Shown here: positions 1 through 7,409 of the stretch, one piece after another
Layout of the letters: each line of letters starts with the position of its first letter
How positions within the stretch are numbered: position 1 is the stretch's first letter
Assembly: GCA_020249435.1 (NCBI GenBank)
Contig: JADCFQ010000005.1
Location: forward strand, 1-64,000
Reading direction: 5' to 3'
Source: Roseomonas sp.
GTDB lineage: Bacteria > Pseudomonadota > Alphaproteobacteria > Acetobacterales > Acetobacteraceae
DNA: 64,000 bases
Program-made: the position numbers and the translations under genes
The notes under the pieces: model-generated
The model's input: only the letters and a program-made list of their open reading frames with translations
Database searches by the model: none
Told to the model about the DNA's origin: nothing

Positions 1-81
1 ATGCCGGGAGTCTGTCCAGAGTGTGCCGACTGGGCCAAAGAATCACTGAAAATGGCTGTGCGCAGGCACGCGCAGCGTTGA
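1..81 (+). CDS. possible C-terminal end of a gene entering from the left edge
   Basis: The first frame is open from base 1 to a TGA at 79-81 and would encode 26 residues including a CPEC pair and a basic tail (AVRRHAQR). The ATG at base 1 is probably an accident of where the window was cut, because no upstream ribosome site can be seen. I do not recognise the fragment. It may be the end of a longer protein or simply a chance open frame. Confidence 0.22.
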   Translation: MPGVCPECADWAKESLKMAVRRHAQR

Positions 82-157
82 AAACATCCGCGCGAGACAA
101 AACGACGATGCTCAATGACGGCTTTTCAGCAGCCTGCTAGCAAGGCTGACCTTATTT

Positions 158-634
158 TTGTTTGCGCTAGCGTTTCCAACTCTTTCAGGCGCGTCGGAAT
201 TTTTGAAGCCCGCAAATTTCGCTCTAGCAATTACAAACGGTTTGAGCGGAGATATTTGGATCAAAGGTCCAACTGCATGGCATGTAGCGGGCGCGCCTAC
301 GTTTACTTGCCAAAAACTGGAATCCAATTATTGGAACATCGAAGGACCCTTCACGTGGGTAAGTGGGGATATAGGTTCGGCTTTATACCAAATCTTCAAT
401 GGCGGGCAATGTTACCCCGAAAATTTACTGGTGACGTTTGATTTCGTCAATTATGGAAGCAGAGGTGCATCTGACTACTGTAGTGGGAACGATGCAGCGT
501 GGTTTAACACCATCGGGGTTAATCTTTGCGTTCGTACACTTGTATACAATCCCAGTTACACGTATGTGGTCGGCAGAACTGTTGATCCAAACCGCAGTGG
601 GCTATCCGTGATTGTTCTTCAAATAGGTCAATAG
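158..634 (+). CDS. secreted cysteine-containing hypothetical protein
   Basis: About 158 residues, no family recognised. The reading frame stays open upstream to a TGA at 116-118. The residues before the TTG at 158, read from the CTG at 134, are LLARLTLF, followed by FALAFPTLSGAS. That gives a convincing signal peptide (basic n-region, hydrophobic core, SGA-S cleavage site), so the real start is probably upstream of 158 and non-ATG. Alternatively a one-base frameshift disconnects it from the ATG at 115. The mature part is rich in Tyr, Trp, Asn and Gly and has four well separated cysteines (TFTCQ, GQCYP, DYCSG, NLCVR), consistent with an exported disulphide-bonded protein. It is less GC-rich than its neighbours, which hints at acquired DNA. 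Confidence 0.5.
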   Translation: MFALAFPTLSGASEFLKPANFALAITNGLSGDIWIKGPTAWHVAGAPTFTCQKLESNYWNIEGPFTWVSGDIGSALYQIFNGGQCYPENLLVTFDFVNYGSRGASDYCSGNDAAWFNTIGVNLCVRTLVYNPSYTYVVGRTVDPNRSGLSVIVLQIGQ

Positions 635-876
635 TAGTGATCTAGACTTCATCCGGCGCGCTACAGCTCCTGCACAAATTCGCCCTTTCTGTTCAGGGTT
701 CCTAGGGCGCCGGACAGCGGTCTAACTGGTAAATGCGCGCCGTCCCCCTACTGCTGGCCTGCAGCGTTAGGCCGACTGTAAAGCTGTACAGGGGCCAGCG
801 CCGCCGGGAATTTGGACACCTTGCCCAACAGACAAGCCGGACGCAGTGTGTCGCCTCAAAATAGGGGAAAAGCACA

Positions 877-1629
877 ATGGATCTCAAAGGCAAAGTCGCA
901 CTTGTCACGGGCGGGAATGGCGGGTTGGGGCAGCGCATCTGCCACGCACTCGCACGCGAAGGCGTGCACATCGCGGTCATGTACGCGCAAAGCAAGGACC
1001 AGGCGGAAGGCGTCGCACGCAACCTTGCAGGCCAATACCAAATCAACGCCGCCGCCTTTGGTTGCGACATCACCGATGGCGCTGCTGTTGAAACGCTTGT
1101 CGCGGCCGTGACCGCACGCTTCGGGCGGCTTGATATCCTGATCAATGACGCGGCCTTCAATAAATCCGTGCCCTTCCAAGACCTCGATAGCCTGACTGTC
1201 GAACTCTGGGAGAAGATCATGGCGGTGAACCTGACGGGGCCAATGCGGCTGATCAAGGCGGCGGCACCCGCGCTCAAAGCCAGCAAGGCGGGGCGGATCG
1301 TCAATATCTCCTCGGTCGCGGGGCTGGGGCCGACCGGATCCTCCATCGCCTATGCAGTGTCCAAAGCCGGGCTGATCCATCTGACACGCTGCATGGCGGT
1401 CGCGCTGGCGCCGGAAACCCTCGTGAACTGCGTCGCCCCCGGCCTGCTGGAAGGCACCCGCGCCACCGCTAACCTCCGGCCCGAACAGATCGAACGCTCC
1501 GCCGCATCCTCCCTGCTGCAAAAGGCTGCGGATAAGGATGACTGCGCCGATATGGTCGTCACCATGTGCCGGACAGACACCATGACGGGCCAGACCATCG
1601 TGATTGATGCCGGGCGGATTTTTCATTGA
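877..1629 (+). CDS. SDR family NAD(P)-dependent oxidoreductase
   Basis: A 250-residue classical short-chain dehydrogenase/reductase. The N-terminal Rossmann dinucleotide motif is TGGNGGLG (about residues 11-18). The usual NNAG is replaced by NDAA (about 89-92), the catalytic serine lies in ISSVAG (about 146-151), and the catalytic YxxxK is YAVSK (about 160-164). A terminal PG motif follows (VAPGLLEG). The C-terminus carries the usual TGQTIVIDAG. The ATG at 877 follows AGGGGA with good spacing. The substrate cannot be read from the sequence; FabG-like and sugar or polyol dehydrogenases share this layout. It stands alone, between two exported unknowns. Confidence 0.85.
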   Translation: MDLKGKVALVTGGNGGLGQRICHALAREGVHIAVMYAQSKDQAEGVARNLAGQYQINAAAFGCDITDGAAVETLVAAVTARFGRLDILINDAAFNKSVPFQDLDSLTVELWEKIMAVNLTGPMRLIKAAAPALKASKAGRIVNISSVAGLGPTGSSIAYAVSKAGLIHLTRCMAVALAPETLVNCVAPGLLEGTRATANLRPEQIERSAASSLLQKAADKDDCADMVVTMCRTDTMTGQTIVIDAGRIFH

Positions 1630-1672
1630 AGGCGTATTAGGCGACCTGAAAATAATTTTTGGTTGCATTTAC

Positions 1673-1701
1673 TTGGTATGTATTCTATCCAGGGTTGTAT
1701 A
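1673..1701 (+). promoter_or_regulatory. candidate housekeeping promoter for the small lipoprotein
   Basis: An unusually AT-rich stretch for this genome contains TTGGTA, 17 bases, then TGTATA, about 20 bases before the lipoprotein start at 1723. An overlapping alternative pairs TTGCAT at 1663-1668 with TATCCA at 1686-1691. This is a consensus match only. Confidence 0.3.
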
Positions 1702-1722
1702 TATACTGCCTGGGAGAACCCC

Positions 1723-2043
1723 ATGCCCCGCCTCGCCCCCTTGCTTGCCTTGCCCATCCTGCTCGGCTGCGCCTCTGCCACCCAGACCTATGCGCCGGAT
1801 GGCCGCACCGCCCATGCGGTAGATTGCGGCGGCGTTTGGCGTGATTGGGGCGCCTGCATGGAGCGCGCGGGGGAGATTTGCGGCGCCAAAGGCTATGACG
1901 TGCTCGCGCGCGATTCCGACCGTAACCGTTTTGGCGGTTACCTGCGCTATGGCTCGGGTGGCGGCGGATCCTATACCAGCACCTATACCCGCAACATGCT
2001 GATCGCCTGTCGCGCTGGCACGCAGCAGGCGCGGGCAGGTTAA
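1723..2043 (+). CDS. small outer-membrane-type lipoprotein, function unknown
   Basis: 106 residues. The chosen ATG at 1723 follows GGGAGA and gives a short lipoprotein signal ending in LPILLGC, with the lipidated cysteine at about residue 16. A frame-open ATG 60 bases upstream would bury the signal and is less likely. The mature part has conserved-looking cysteines (VDCGG, GACMERAGEICG, LIACRAG) and a glycine/serine/tyrosine run (GSGGGGSYTSTYTRN) near the end. Small lipoproteins of this type with a CGG...GACxxxAxxxC core are common in proteobacteria, and I know no function for them. Its 3' end overlaps the convergent ychF by 4 bases. Confidence 0.7.
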   Translation: MPRLAPLLALPILLGCASATQTYAPDGRTAHAVDCGGVWRDWGACMERAGEICGAKGYDVLARDSDRNRFGGYLRYGSGGGGSYTSTYTRNMLIACRAGTQQARAG

Positions 2044-3134
2044 ACGTTAAACCTGAACAGCATCACATCGCCATCACGCACGACATATTCCTTGCCTTCC
2101 ACGCGCATCTTGCCGGCTTCCTTGGCGCCCTGTTCGCCATTCAGCGCCACGTAATCATCATAGCCAATCGTCTCGGCCGCGATAAAGCCGCGTTCGAAAT
2201 CGCCATGAATGACACCCGCCGCCTGCGGCGCCTTCATGCCCTTCAGGATTGTCCAGGCGCGCGCTTCCTTGGGCCCCACGGTGAAATAGGTAATCAGCCC
2301 AAGCAATGCGTAACCTGCGCGGATCACACGATCCAACCCGCTATCTTCCAGGCCGAGGGAAGACAGAAACTCGCCCCGATCTGCCTGCGGCATTTGGCTG
2401 ATTTCCGCTTCAATCGCGGCCGAGACCACCACCGCCTGCGCGCCTTCTGCCTTGGCGCGCTCAAACACGCGCGCGGATTGAGAATTGCCAGCGCCGGCTG
2501 AGGCTTCTTCCACATTGCACACATAAAGCACGGGCTTCGTTGTCAGCAATTGCAGGCGCTTCGCGGCTTCTTCCTCACCCGCCGGCACGGCGGTGCGCGC
2601 CGGGCGGCCGGCTTCCAGCGCGGCCTTGATCGGTTCAATCAAGGCCATTTGCGCCAGCGCTTCCTTATCGCCACCGCGCGCGCGCTTCACCAAACCCTGC
2701 GCGCGTTTCTCAAGACTGTCCAAATCCGCAAGCATCAATTCGGTTTCCACCGTATCGGCATCACGGATCGGATCAATGCTGCCTTCCACATGCGTCACAT
2801 CGCCATCTTCAAAGCAGCGCAACACATGCACAATCGCATCCACTTCGCGGATATTCGCAAGGAACTGATTGCCCAAGCCTTCACCCTTGGAAGCGCCACG
2901 CACCAGCCCCGCAATATCCACGAATTCCAAACTCGTCGGCACGGTTTTTTGCGATTTGCCAATGCGCGTCAGCGTATCAAGCCGAGGATCAGGCACGGCC
3001 ACGCGCCCGACATTGGGTTCAATGGTGCAGAAGGGATAATTCGCTGCCTGCGCCGCTGCCGTTTGTGTCAGCGCATTAAACAAAGTGGATTTGCCGACAT
3101 TCGGCAGGCCCACAATACCGCAATTGAAACCCAT
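2040..3134 (-). CDS. ychF: redox-regulated ATPase YchF (Obg-family)
   Basis: 364 residues, the usual YchF length. The G1 motif is GLPNVGKS (about 8-15). Switch and G3 regions appear as [21 protein letters not shown], and NVEE replaces the NKxD guanine motif, which is why YchF/OLA1 prefers ATP. The C-terminal TGS-like domain ends in [10 protein letters not shown], typical of the family. It binds ribosomes and responds to stress, acting in the cytoplasm. It is the last gene of a leftward rplY-pth-unknown-ychF group, and the gap from the gene before it is 2 bases, so co-transcription is expected. Confidence 0.97.
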   Translation of the reverse strand: MGFNCGIVGLPNVGKSTLFNALTQTAAAQAANYPFCTIEPNVGRVAVPDPRLDTLTRIGKSQKTVPTSLEFVDIAGLVRGASKGEGLGNQFLANIREVDAIVHVLRCFEDGDVTHVEGSIDPIRDADTVETELMLADLDSLEKRAQGLVKRARGGDKEALAQMALIEPIKAALEAGRPARTAVPAGEEEAAKRLQLLTTKPVLYVCNVEEASAGAGNSQSARVFERAKAEGAQAVVVSAAIEAEISQMPQADRGEFLSSLGLEDSGLDRVIRAGYALLGLITYFTVGPKEARAWTILKGMKAPQAAGVIHGDFERGFIAAETIGYDDYVALNGEQGAKEAGKMRVEGKEYVVRDGDVMLFRFNV

Positions 3135-3136
3135 CT

Positions 3137-3583
3137 TTATGCTCCCGGCGCGGCGGGCCAGGCGGCGCGCAGCGCATTCCAGAATGTCTCGGCAACCACG
3201 CCCGCCGCGATACGCGCGGCACCATCATCACTGATCGGCATCAGCGCTGCCGCGCGCAAATGCGCGGAAATCTCCGGCAGGGCGAGCGCCATGCCGGAAA
3301 GCGCCGCGATGCTCGCTTCCGCCGCGCGCGAGGCATCCGCCGCATGCGCACGCAATTGCCGCGCAATCACCAGTAATGCAGCAGCCATGGCGGCAGCGCG
3401 GCGCGCTTCGTCACGCGGCAAATCCTGATCCGCCAGATCAAGCGTCGCGCGCAGCCCGGCCGCGGCCTGCGCCAAGGCGCCCGCTTCACGCACCAAACCA
3501 GCCGAGAGCAAGGCCGCACCATTGGCACGGTCTTCTGTGCTGGGCCCCATGAGGTCCATGCTGAAGGCGTCTTCGGCTTCCAT
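3137..3583 (-). CDS. alanine-rich hypothetical protein between pth and ychF
   Basis: 148 residues from the ATG at 3583, which overlaps the pth stop by one base (TGATG), so translation is probably coupled. A longer frame to 3691 exists but runs inside pth and is rejected. The protein is very rich in Ala, Arg and Leu and predicted helical, with no signal peptide or clear membrane segment. I do not recognise a domain. Its position between two translation-related genes suggests a lineage-specific cytoplasmic protein. Confidence 0.6.
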   Translation of the reverse strand: MEAEDAFSMDLMGPSTEDRANGAALLSAGLVREAGALAQAAAGLRATLDLADQDLPRDEARRAAAMAAALLVIARQLRAHAADASRAAEASIAALSGMALALPEISAHLRAAALMPISDDGAARIAAGVVAETFWNALRAAWPAAPGA

Positions 3584-4179
3584 CACTTCTCCTGCGTCAG
3601 CAGCGCAATGCGCGTCATGAAATCTTCTGTCTTGAGGGCAGCGAGCATGGGCGCGGCATCGGCCACCGCATCCAAAAGCTTCTCCAACCACGCCTGATCC
3701 GGCTTGGCGAAATTGCCCAGCACATGGCCCGTCACCGCATCCTTATGGCCGGGATGGCCTATGCCCATCCGCACACGCCAGAAATCCGGCGAAGCAAAAG
3801 CGCGGCGCATATCCCGAAGGCCATTATGCCCCGCAACCCCGCCGCCCAATTTCACGCGGAGCTTGCCAGGTGCCAGGTCCAGCTCATCATGAAACGCCAC
3901 CACATTCGCGGGCGGAATTTTGAGAAAGGCCGCGGCCTGCTGCACGGAATCACCACTCGCGTTCATGTAGGTTTGCGGCTTCAGCGCAATGATGCGTTGC
4001 CCGCCGATGACACCTTCCGCCACTTCGCCCTTGAAGCGCTTGCGCCAGGGGCCAAAGCCGTGGCGCCGGGCAATCTCATCCAGCGCCATGAAGCCGATAT
4101 TATGCCGCTGGCGCGCATGCTCAGGCCCTGGATTACCAAGGCCGACCCAAAGCATCGGGGCGCTGTCGCGGGCATTCAT
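3583..4179 (-). CDS. pth: peptidyl-tRNA hydrolase
   Basis: 198 residues; releases tRNA from stalled peptidyl-tRNA. Family signatures are present: LWVGLGNPGPEHARQRHNIG with the catalytic histidine in RHN, the TYMNASGDSV loop, FHDELDL with the conserved aspartate, and GGGVAGHNGLRDM. The start at 4179 adds eight residues to the usual MLWVGLGNPG beginning, and the internal ATG at 4155 is also possible. An intrinsic terminator lies just upstream, so it may have its own promoter or depend on read-through from rplY. Confidence 0.96.
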   Translation of the reverse strand: MNARDSAPMLWVGLGNPGPEHARQRHNIGFMALDEIARRHGFGPWRKRFKGEVAEGVIGGQRIIALKPQTYMNASGDSVQQAAAFLKIPPANVVAFHDELDLAPGKLRVKLGGGVAGHNGLRDMRRAFASPDFWRVRMGIGHPGHKDAVTGHVLGNFAKPDQAWLEKLLDAVADAAPMLAALKTEDFMTRIALLTQEK

Positions 4180-4193
4180 GGCGTTATGAACCC

Positions 4194-4228
4194 AAAAAGG
4201 GTCCGGGGGATGCTTCCCCCGAACCCTT
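4194..4228 (-). terminator. intrinsic terminator after rplY
   Basis: Read on the minus strand, GGGTTCGGGGG and CCCCCGGACCC form a GC-rich stem around AAGCAT and are followed directly by TTTTT. A second small hairpin (GGGGGTTGCGCCCCC) lies between it and the rplY stop. It sits between rplY and pth. Confidence 0.7.
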
Positions 4229-4263
4229 GATGTTCAGAAATGGGGGCGCAACCCCCATCCGCA

Positions 4264-4944
4264 TTACTTCTTCTTCGCAGGCGCCTTGGCCGGCGCAGCG
4301 GCACCAGCAGCGGGCGCCTTCTGCTTGGTGGCTTCCACCGGGCCAGGGGCCGCGGCCGGGGCGCTCTCATCCACCACCGTCGGCGCAGCGATGGACGCCA
4401 CCATGAAGTCGCGACCAGCGATCACCGGCTTGGTGCCAAACTGATCCTTCACTGCGGACCAGCGCAAGCCCGCACCGATTTGCGCTTCGGCCAGATCAAG
4501 TTCAAACTTTTCCGGTACCGAATCCGGGTCCGCCAGCACTTCAATTTCGCGGCGCACCACGTTCAGCACACCACCCGCCTTGATGCCGGGGCAGGTTTCT
4601 TCATGCAGGAAGGCCACCGGCACCTTCACGCGAATGCGTGACCCAGGCGCCAGGCGCTGGAAATCCACATGCAACGGACGATCCGTCACAGGATGGAATT
4701 GCACATCGCGCATCAGGCAGCGTTCCGTATCGCCACCCTTCACCGCAACCTCATACAAATGCGATTGCCAGCCAGCCTTGTGCAATTCCTTCATCACATC
4801 GCGCGGGTCGAGGGCGATCAGGGTCGCCTCACGCTTTGCGCCATAGATGACAGCGGGGACATGCCCCTCACGCCGAGTTGCGCGTGCCGCCCCCTTACCG
4901 GCCCGCCCGCGCGCTTCGGCTTCGATCCGTACAGTTTGGACCAT
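4264..4944 (-). CDS. rplY: 50S ribosomal protein L25 (long CTC form)
   Basis: 226 residues, the length of the two-domain L25/general stress protein Ctc. The N-terminal 5S rRNA-binding domain shows AEARGRAGKGAARATRREG and GHVPAVIYG. The TL5-type C-terminal domain shows VPVAFLHEETCPGIKAGGVLN. The tail is a low-complexity Ala/Pro/Lys segment ending in KKK. It is followed by a terminator and is in the common order prs ... rplY ... pth ... ychF, with two unrelated genes inserted between prs and rplY. Confidence 0.96.
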   Translation of the reverse strand: MVQTVRIEAEARGRAGKGAARATRREGHVPAVIYGAKREATLIALDPRDVMKELHKAGWQSHLYEVAVKGGDTERCLMRDVQFHPVTDRPLHVDFQRLAPGSRIRVKVPVAFLHEETCPGIKAGGVLNVVRREIEVLADPDSVPEKFELDLAEAQIGAGLRWSAVKDQFGTKPVIAGRDFMVASIAAPTVVDESAPAAAPGPVEATKQKAPAAGAAAPAKAPAKKK

Positions 4945-5074
4945 TGTCCGTGCTCCTTCGGGTTGTCGTGATGCCGCGGCGCCATGGCGCCAAACAGCAA
5001 GCGCCGGCCTCCAGGGGTGCCAGCGCTGCGGGGCTTCTAGGGGAAGGGAAGGCGGGGCGCAAGCGCCCCATCTG

Positions 5075-5647
5075 TTACGATATCGCGGGCAAATGGCTTG
5101 GCGTAATCACCCACACCTTGCCCGAAGCCGGCGGTTCGCACCACAGCGGCAGGGCATTGGGTGTGCGCACATTCGGCACATGCCCAAGTGCCAAGCGTAG
5201 CGCACGGAACAGCGCGCCATGCGCCACCACCAAAACAGGGCCTGGCTTGGCGGTGGCGCGGTTCACGGCGGCCACGGCGCGGTCATGCAAAGTCTGGAAG
5301 CTCTCTGCCCCTTCCGGCGTGAAGCTGCCTTCGATCCAGCTATCATACCAATCGCCCATGGGCCGGCCTTCTTCGACACCGAAGCCCACTTCCATCAGCC
5401 CCGCATCGGTCGCGACCGGGAGTGCCAGCGCCTCGGCGACAATTTCCGCCGTGCGCAAGGCGCGGCTGAGCGGCGAGGCGATGATGGTCGCAATCCCGCG
5501 ATCCACCAGCGCCAAGGCCGCACGCCGTGCCTGGGAAATCCCGACCGCATTCAGCGGAATATCCGTATGCCCCTGGCTCAGCCCCTCAGCGTTCCAATCG
5601 GTCTCCCCATGGCGGAGGAACCAGAAGGCGGTCGGGTTCAGGCTCAC
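5075..5647 (-). CDS. histidine phosphatase family protein (phosphoglycerate-mutase-like)
   Basis: 190 residues. The phosphohistidine motif is FLRHGETDWN (about 9-18). The second arginine and glutamate (SRALRTAE, EVGFGVEEG) and the second catalytic histidine (VVAHGALFRAL) are in order. Such proteins are cofactor-independent phosphatases of varied substrates (for example alpha-ribazole or sugar phosphates); the substrate cannot be read here. The start is a GTG overlapping the stop of the upstream GST gene (GTGA), so the two are translationally coupled. Confidence 0.88.
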   Translation of the reverse strand: MSLNPTAFWFLRHGETDWNAEGLSQGHTDIPLNAVGISQARRAALALVDRGIATIIASPLSRALRTAEIVAEALALPVATDAGLMEVGFGVEEGRPMGDWYDSWIEGSFTPEGAESFQTLHDRAVAAVNRATAKPGPVLVVAHGALFRALRLALGHVPNVRTPNALPLWCEPPASGKVWVITPSHLPAIS

Positions 5648-6261
5648 GCGAGGCCTTCCGCCTTCATCGTGCGCTGCACGGCGGGTCTGGCATTCATGCG
5701 CGCATAATGCGCTGCGACATTGGGGGGCAGTTGCTTATTCAAGCGGGCCGCCCACCAAAAGCTCACGTAAAACAGCGCGGTATCGGCGAAGGAATAGGTG
5801 CCGGCGAGCCATTCGCGGCCTTCAAGCGCCTTATCCATCACGCCAAGACCCTTTTGGAAAATCTCCTCACCACGCGCCTTCACCGCATCATGATCCGCTT
5901 CTGTCGGCGCGAAATTCGCCGGGCGGAACATGCGCGAAAACCCCTGCATATGCATGGTGGCAACGCAGTAATCGGTGGCCTCCAAAGCCCGCGCCTGCGC
6001 ATCCGTGCCGGATGGCATCAGCCCGGCGGAGGGAAAGCGTGACGCCAGCCAAAAGGCAATCGCCGGATATTCCGTCAGCACCGAACCATCATCGCGCTGC
6101 AGCGCCGGCACCTTGGATTTCGGATTGACCGAGGTAAAGCCAGGCTGGAATTGCGCGCCTTCGCGCAAATTGACCGCCACCGCTTCATAAGGCGCGCCGA
6201 TTTCTTCCAGCATCACATGGATGCCGATGGAACACGCCCCCGGCGCATAAAACAGCTTCAT
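5644..6261 (-). CDS. glutathione S-transferase family protein
   Basis: 205 residues from the ATG at 6261, which follows AAGGGG; a longer frame to 6321 overlaps prs and is unlikely. The thioredoxin-fold domain begins MKLFYAPGACSIGIHVMLEE, with Ser/Cys near the usual catalytic position, and contains the cis-proline stretch SKVPALQRDDG and EYPAI, which binds the glutathione gamma-glutamyl part. The helical C-terminal domain follows. It resembles GstA/beta-class enzymes. It lies between prs and a histidine phosphatase with tight spacing, suggesting one transcript. Confidence 0.9.
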   Translation of the reverse strand: MKLFYAPGACSIGIHVMLEEIGAPYEAVAVNLREGAQFQPGFTSVNPKSKVPALQRDDGSVLTEYPAIAFWLASRFPSAGLMPSGTDAQARALEATDYCVATMHMQGFSRMFRPANFAPTEADHDAVKARGEEIFQKGLGVMDKALEGREWLAGTYSFADTALFYVSFWWAARLNKQLPPNVAAHYARMNARPAVQRTMKAEGLA

Positions 6262-6286
6262 GATCGCAACCCCTTTGATGATTATT

Positions 6287-7219
6287 CTAGTTGAACAGAG
6301 ACGAAACCGAGCTTTCTTCACTGATCCGCTTCATCGCTTCCGCGATCAGCGGCGCGATGGTGAGCTGGCGGATATTGCGCGAAACGCGCACCGCTTCCGT
6401 CGCCTGAATGCTATCCGTCACGGTCATCATTTCAACCGGCGCGGCGCCAATCCGCGCTACTGCGCCGCCCGAGAAAACGCCATGCGTCACATAGACGCCA
6501 ACCGACCGCGCGCCATTCTTCAACAGCGCCTCAGCCCCGTTGCAGAGCGTGCCGCCGGAATCGACAATATCATCCACCAGCAGGCAATCACGCCCTTCCA
6601 CTTCACCGATCACATTCATCACTTCGGAAACGCCAGCACGCGGGCGGCGCTTGTCAATGATGGCCAGATCCACACCCAGCCGCGCCGCAATGGCGCGCGC
6701 GCGCACCACACCGCCGACATCGGGGGAGACGATCATCAATTCCCGGCCCGCATAGCGTTCCTGAATGTCGCGGGAATAGAGCGGTGCGGCGAAAAGATTA
6801 TCCACCGGAATGTCGAAAAACCCCTGAATCTGCGCCGCATGCAAATCCATGGTCAGCACGCGGTTCGCCCCCGCCGCCGTGATCAGGTTCGCGACCAGCT
6901 TCGCGCTGATCGGCGTGCGCGGCCCGGATTTCCGATCCTGCCTGGCATAGCCGAAATACGGGATCACCGCGGTCACGCGCCGCGCACTGCCGCGCTTCAG
7001 CGCATCCAGCGTGATCAGCAATTCCATCAGATTGTCATTGGCGGGGTAGGAGGTGGATTGGATGACAAACACATCCTCACCACGCACATTTTCATGAATT
7101 TCGACAAAAACTTCCAAATCCGCGAAGCGCCGGATGGACGCATTGGTCAGCGCGATACCGCAAGCGGCGGCCACAGCTTCGGCCAGGGGGCGGTTGCTGT
7201 TGCAGGCAACAATCTTCAT
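6287..7219 (-). CDS. prs: ribose-phosphate pyrophosphokinase
   Basis: 310 residues from the ATG at 7219, preceded by GGAG; a GTG 18 bases upstream is the alternative. Makes PRPP from ribose 5-phosphate and ATP for nucleotide, histidine, tryptophan and NAD synthesis. Motifs visible: [20 protein letters not shown], the flexible-loop [11 protein letters not shown], the metal-binding [14 protein letters not shown], and the PRPP loop DDIVDSGGT. The window also contains hisBHA, which consume PRPP-derived intermediates. Confidence 0.97.
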   Translation of the reverse strand: MKIVACNSNRPLAEAVAAACGIALTNASIRRFADLEVFVEIHENVRGEDVFVIQSTSYPANDNLMELLITLDALKRGSARRVTAVIPYFGYARQDRKSGPRTPISAKLVANLITAAGANRVLTMDLHAAQIQGFFDIPVDNLFAAPLYSRDIQERYAGRELMIVSPDVGGVVRARAIAARLGVDLAIIDKRRPRAGVSEVMNVIGEVEGRDCLLVDDIVDSGGTLCNGAEALLKNGARSVGVYVTHGVFSGGAVARIGAAPVEMMTVTDSIQATEAVRVSRNIRQLTIAPLIAEAMKRISEESSVSSLFN

Positions 7220-7301
7220 GCCGGGGGGACTCCGCACGCAGGGGCAATGACTTGTGAGGGACGCCTTTCTAGCAACGTGACGCTTTTGTGTAAATCATGG
7301 C

Positions 7302-7408
7302 CCGGAGCATTTTCAAGCCAAGTGGCTTCACTTGGCTCTCCGGAAAATGCGACCAGACAATAGCTTGGACTATTTCCGCTGCGCGGATGCGTGGCGGAAA
7401 TAGTCCAA
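7302..7408 (-). repeat. two-hairpin intergenic element, copy A (downstream of abcF)
   Basis: On the minus strand, directly after the abcF stop, a perfect 15-bp stem (7394-7408 pairing with 7365-7379) encloses a 14-base loop containing CGCATCCGC. Then comes GTCTGGTCGCATTTTCCGG and a second palindrome: GCATTTT at 7307-7313 pairs with AAAATGC at 7344-7350, and GCCAAGTG at 7317-7324 pairs with CACTTGGC at 7329-7336. A second full copy follows hslU (56624-56727) in the same orientation relative to its gene, and a half copy lies at 59823-59870. There is no T-tract, so it is not a standard terminator. Confidence 0.75.
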
Positions 7409-7409
7409 A

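Noticed and set aside
4878-6128. Long plus-strand open frame of 416 codons
   Set aside because: It runs antisense to rplY, the histidine phosphatase and GST, all recognisable. It is Ser/Arg/Pro-rich, as expected for a shadow frame in GC-rich DNA.
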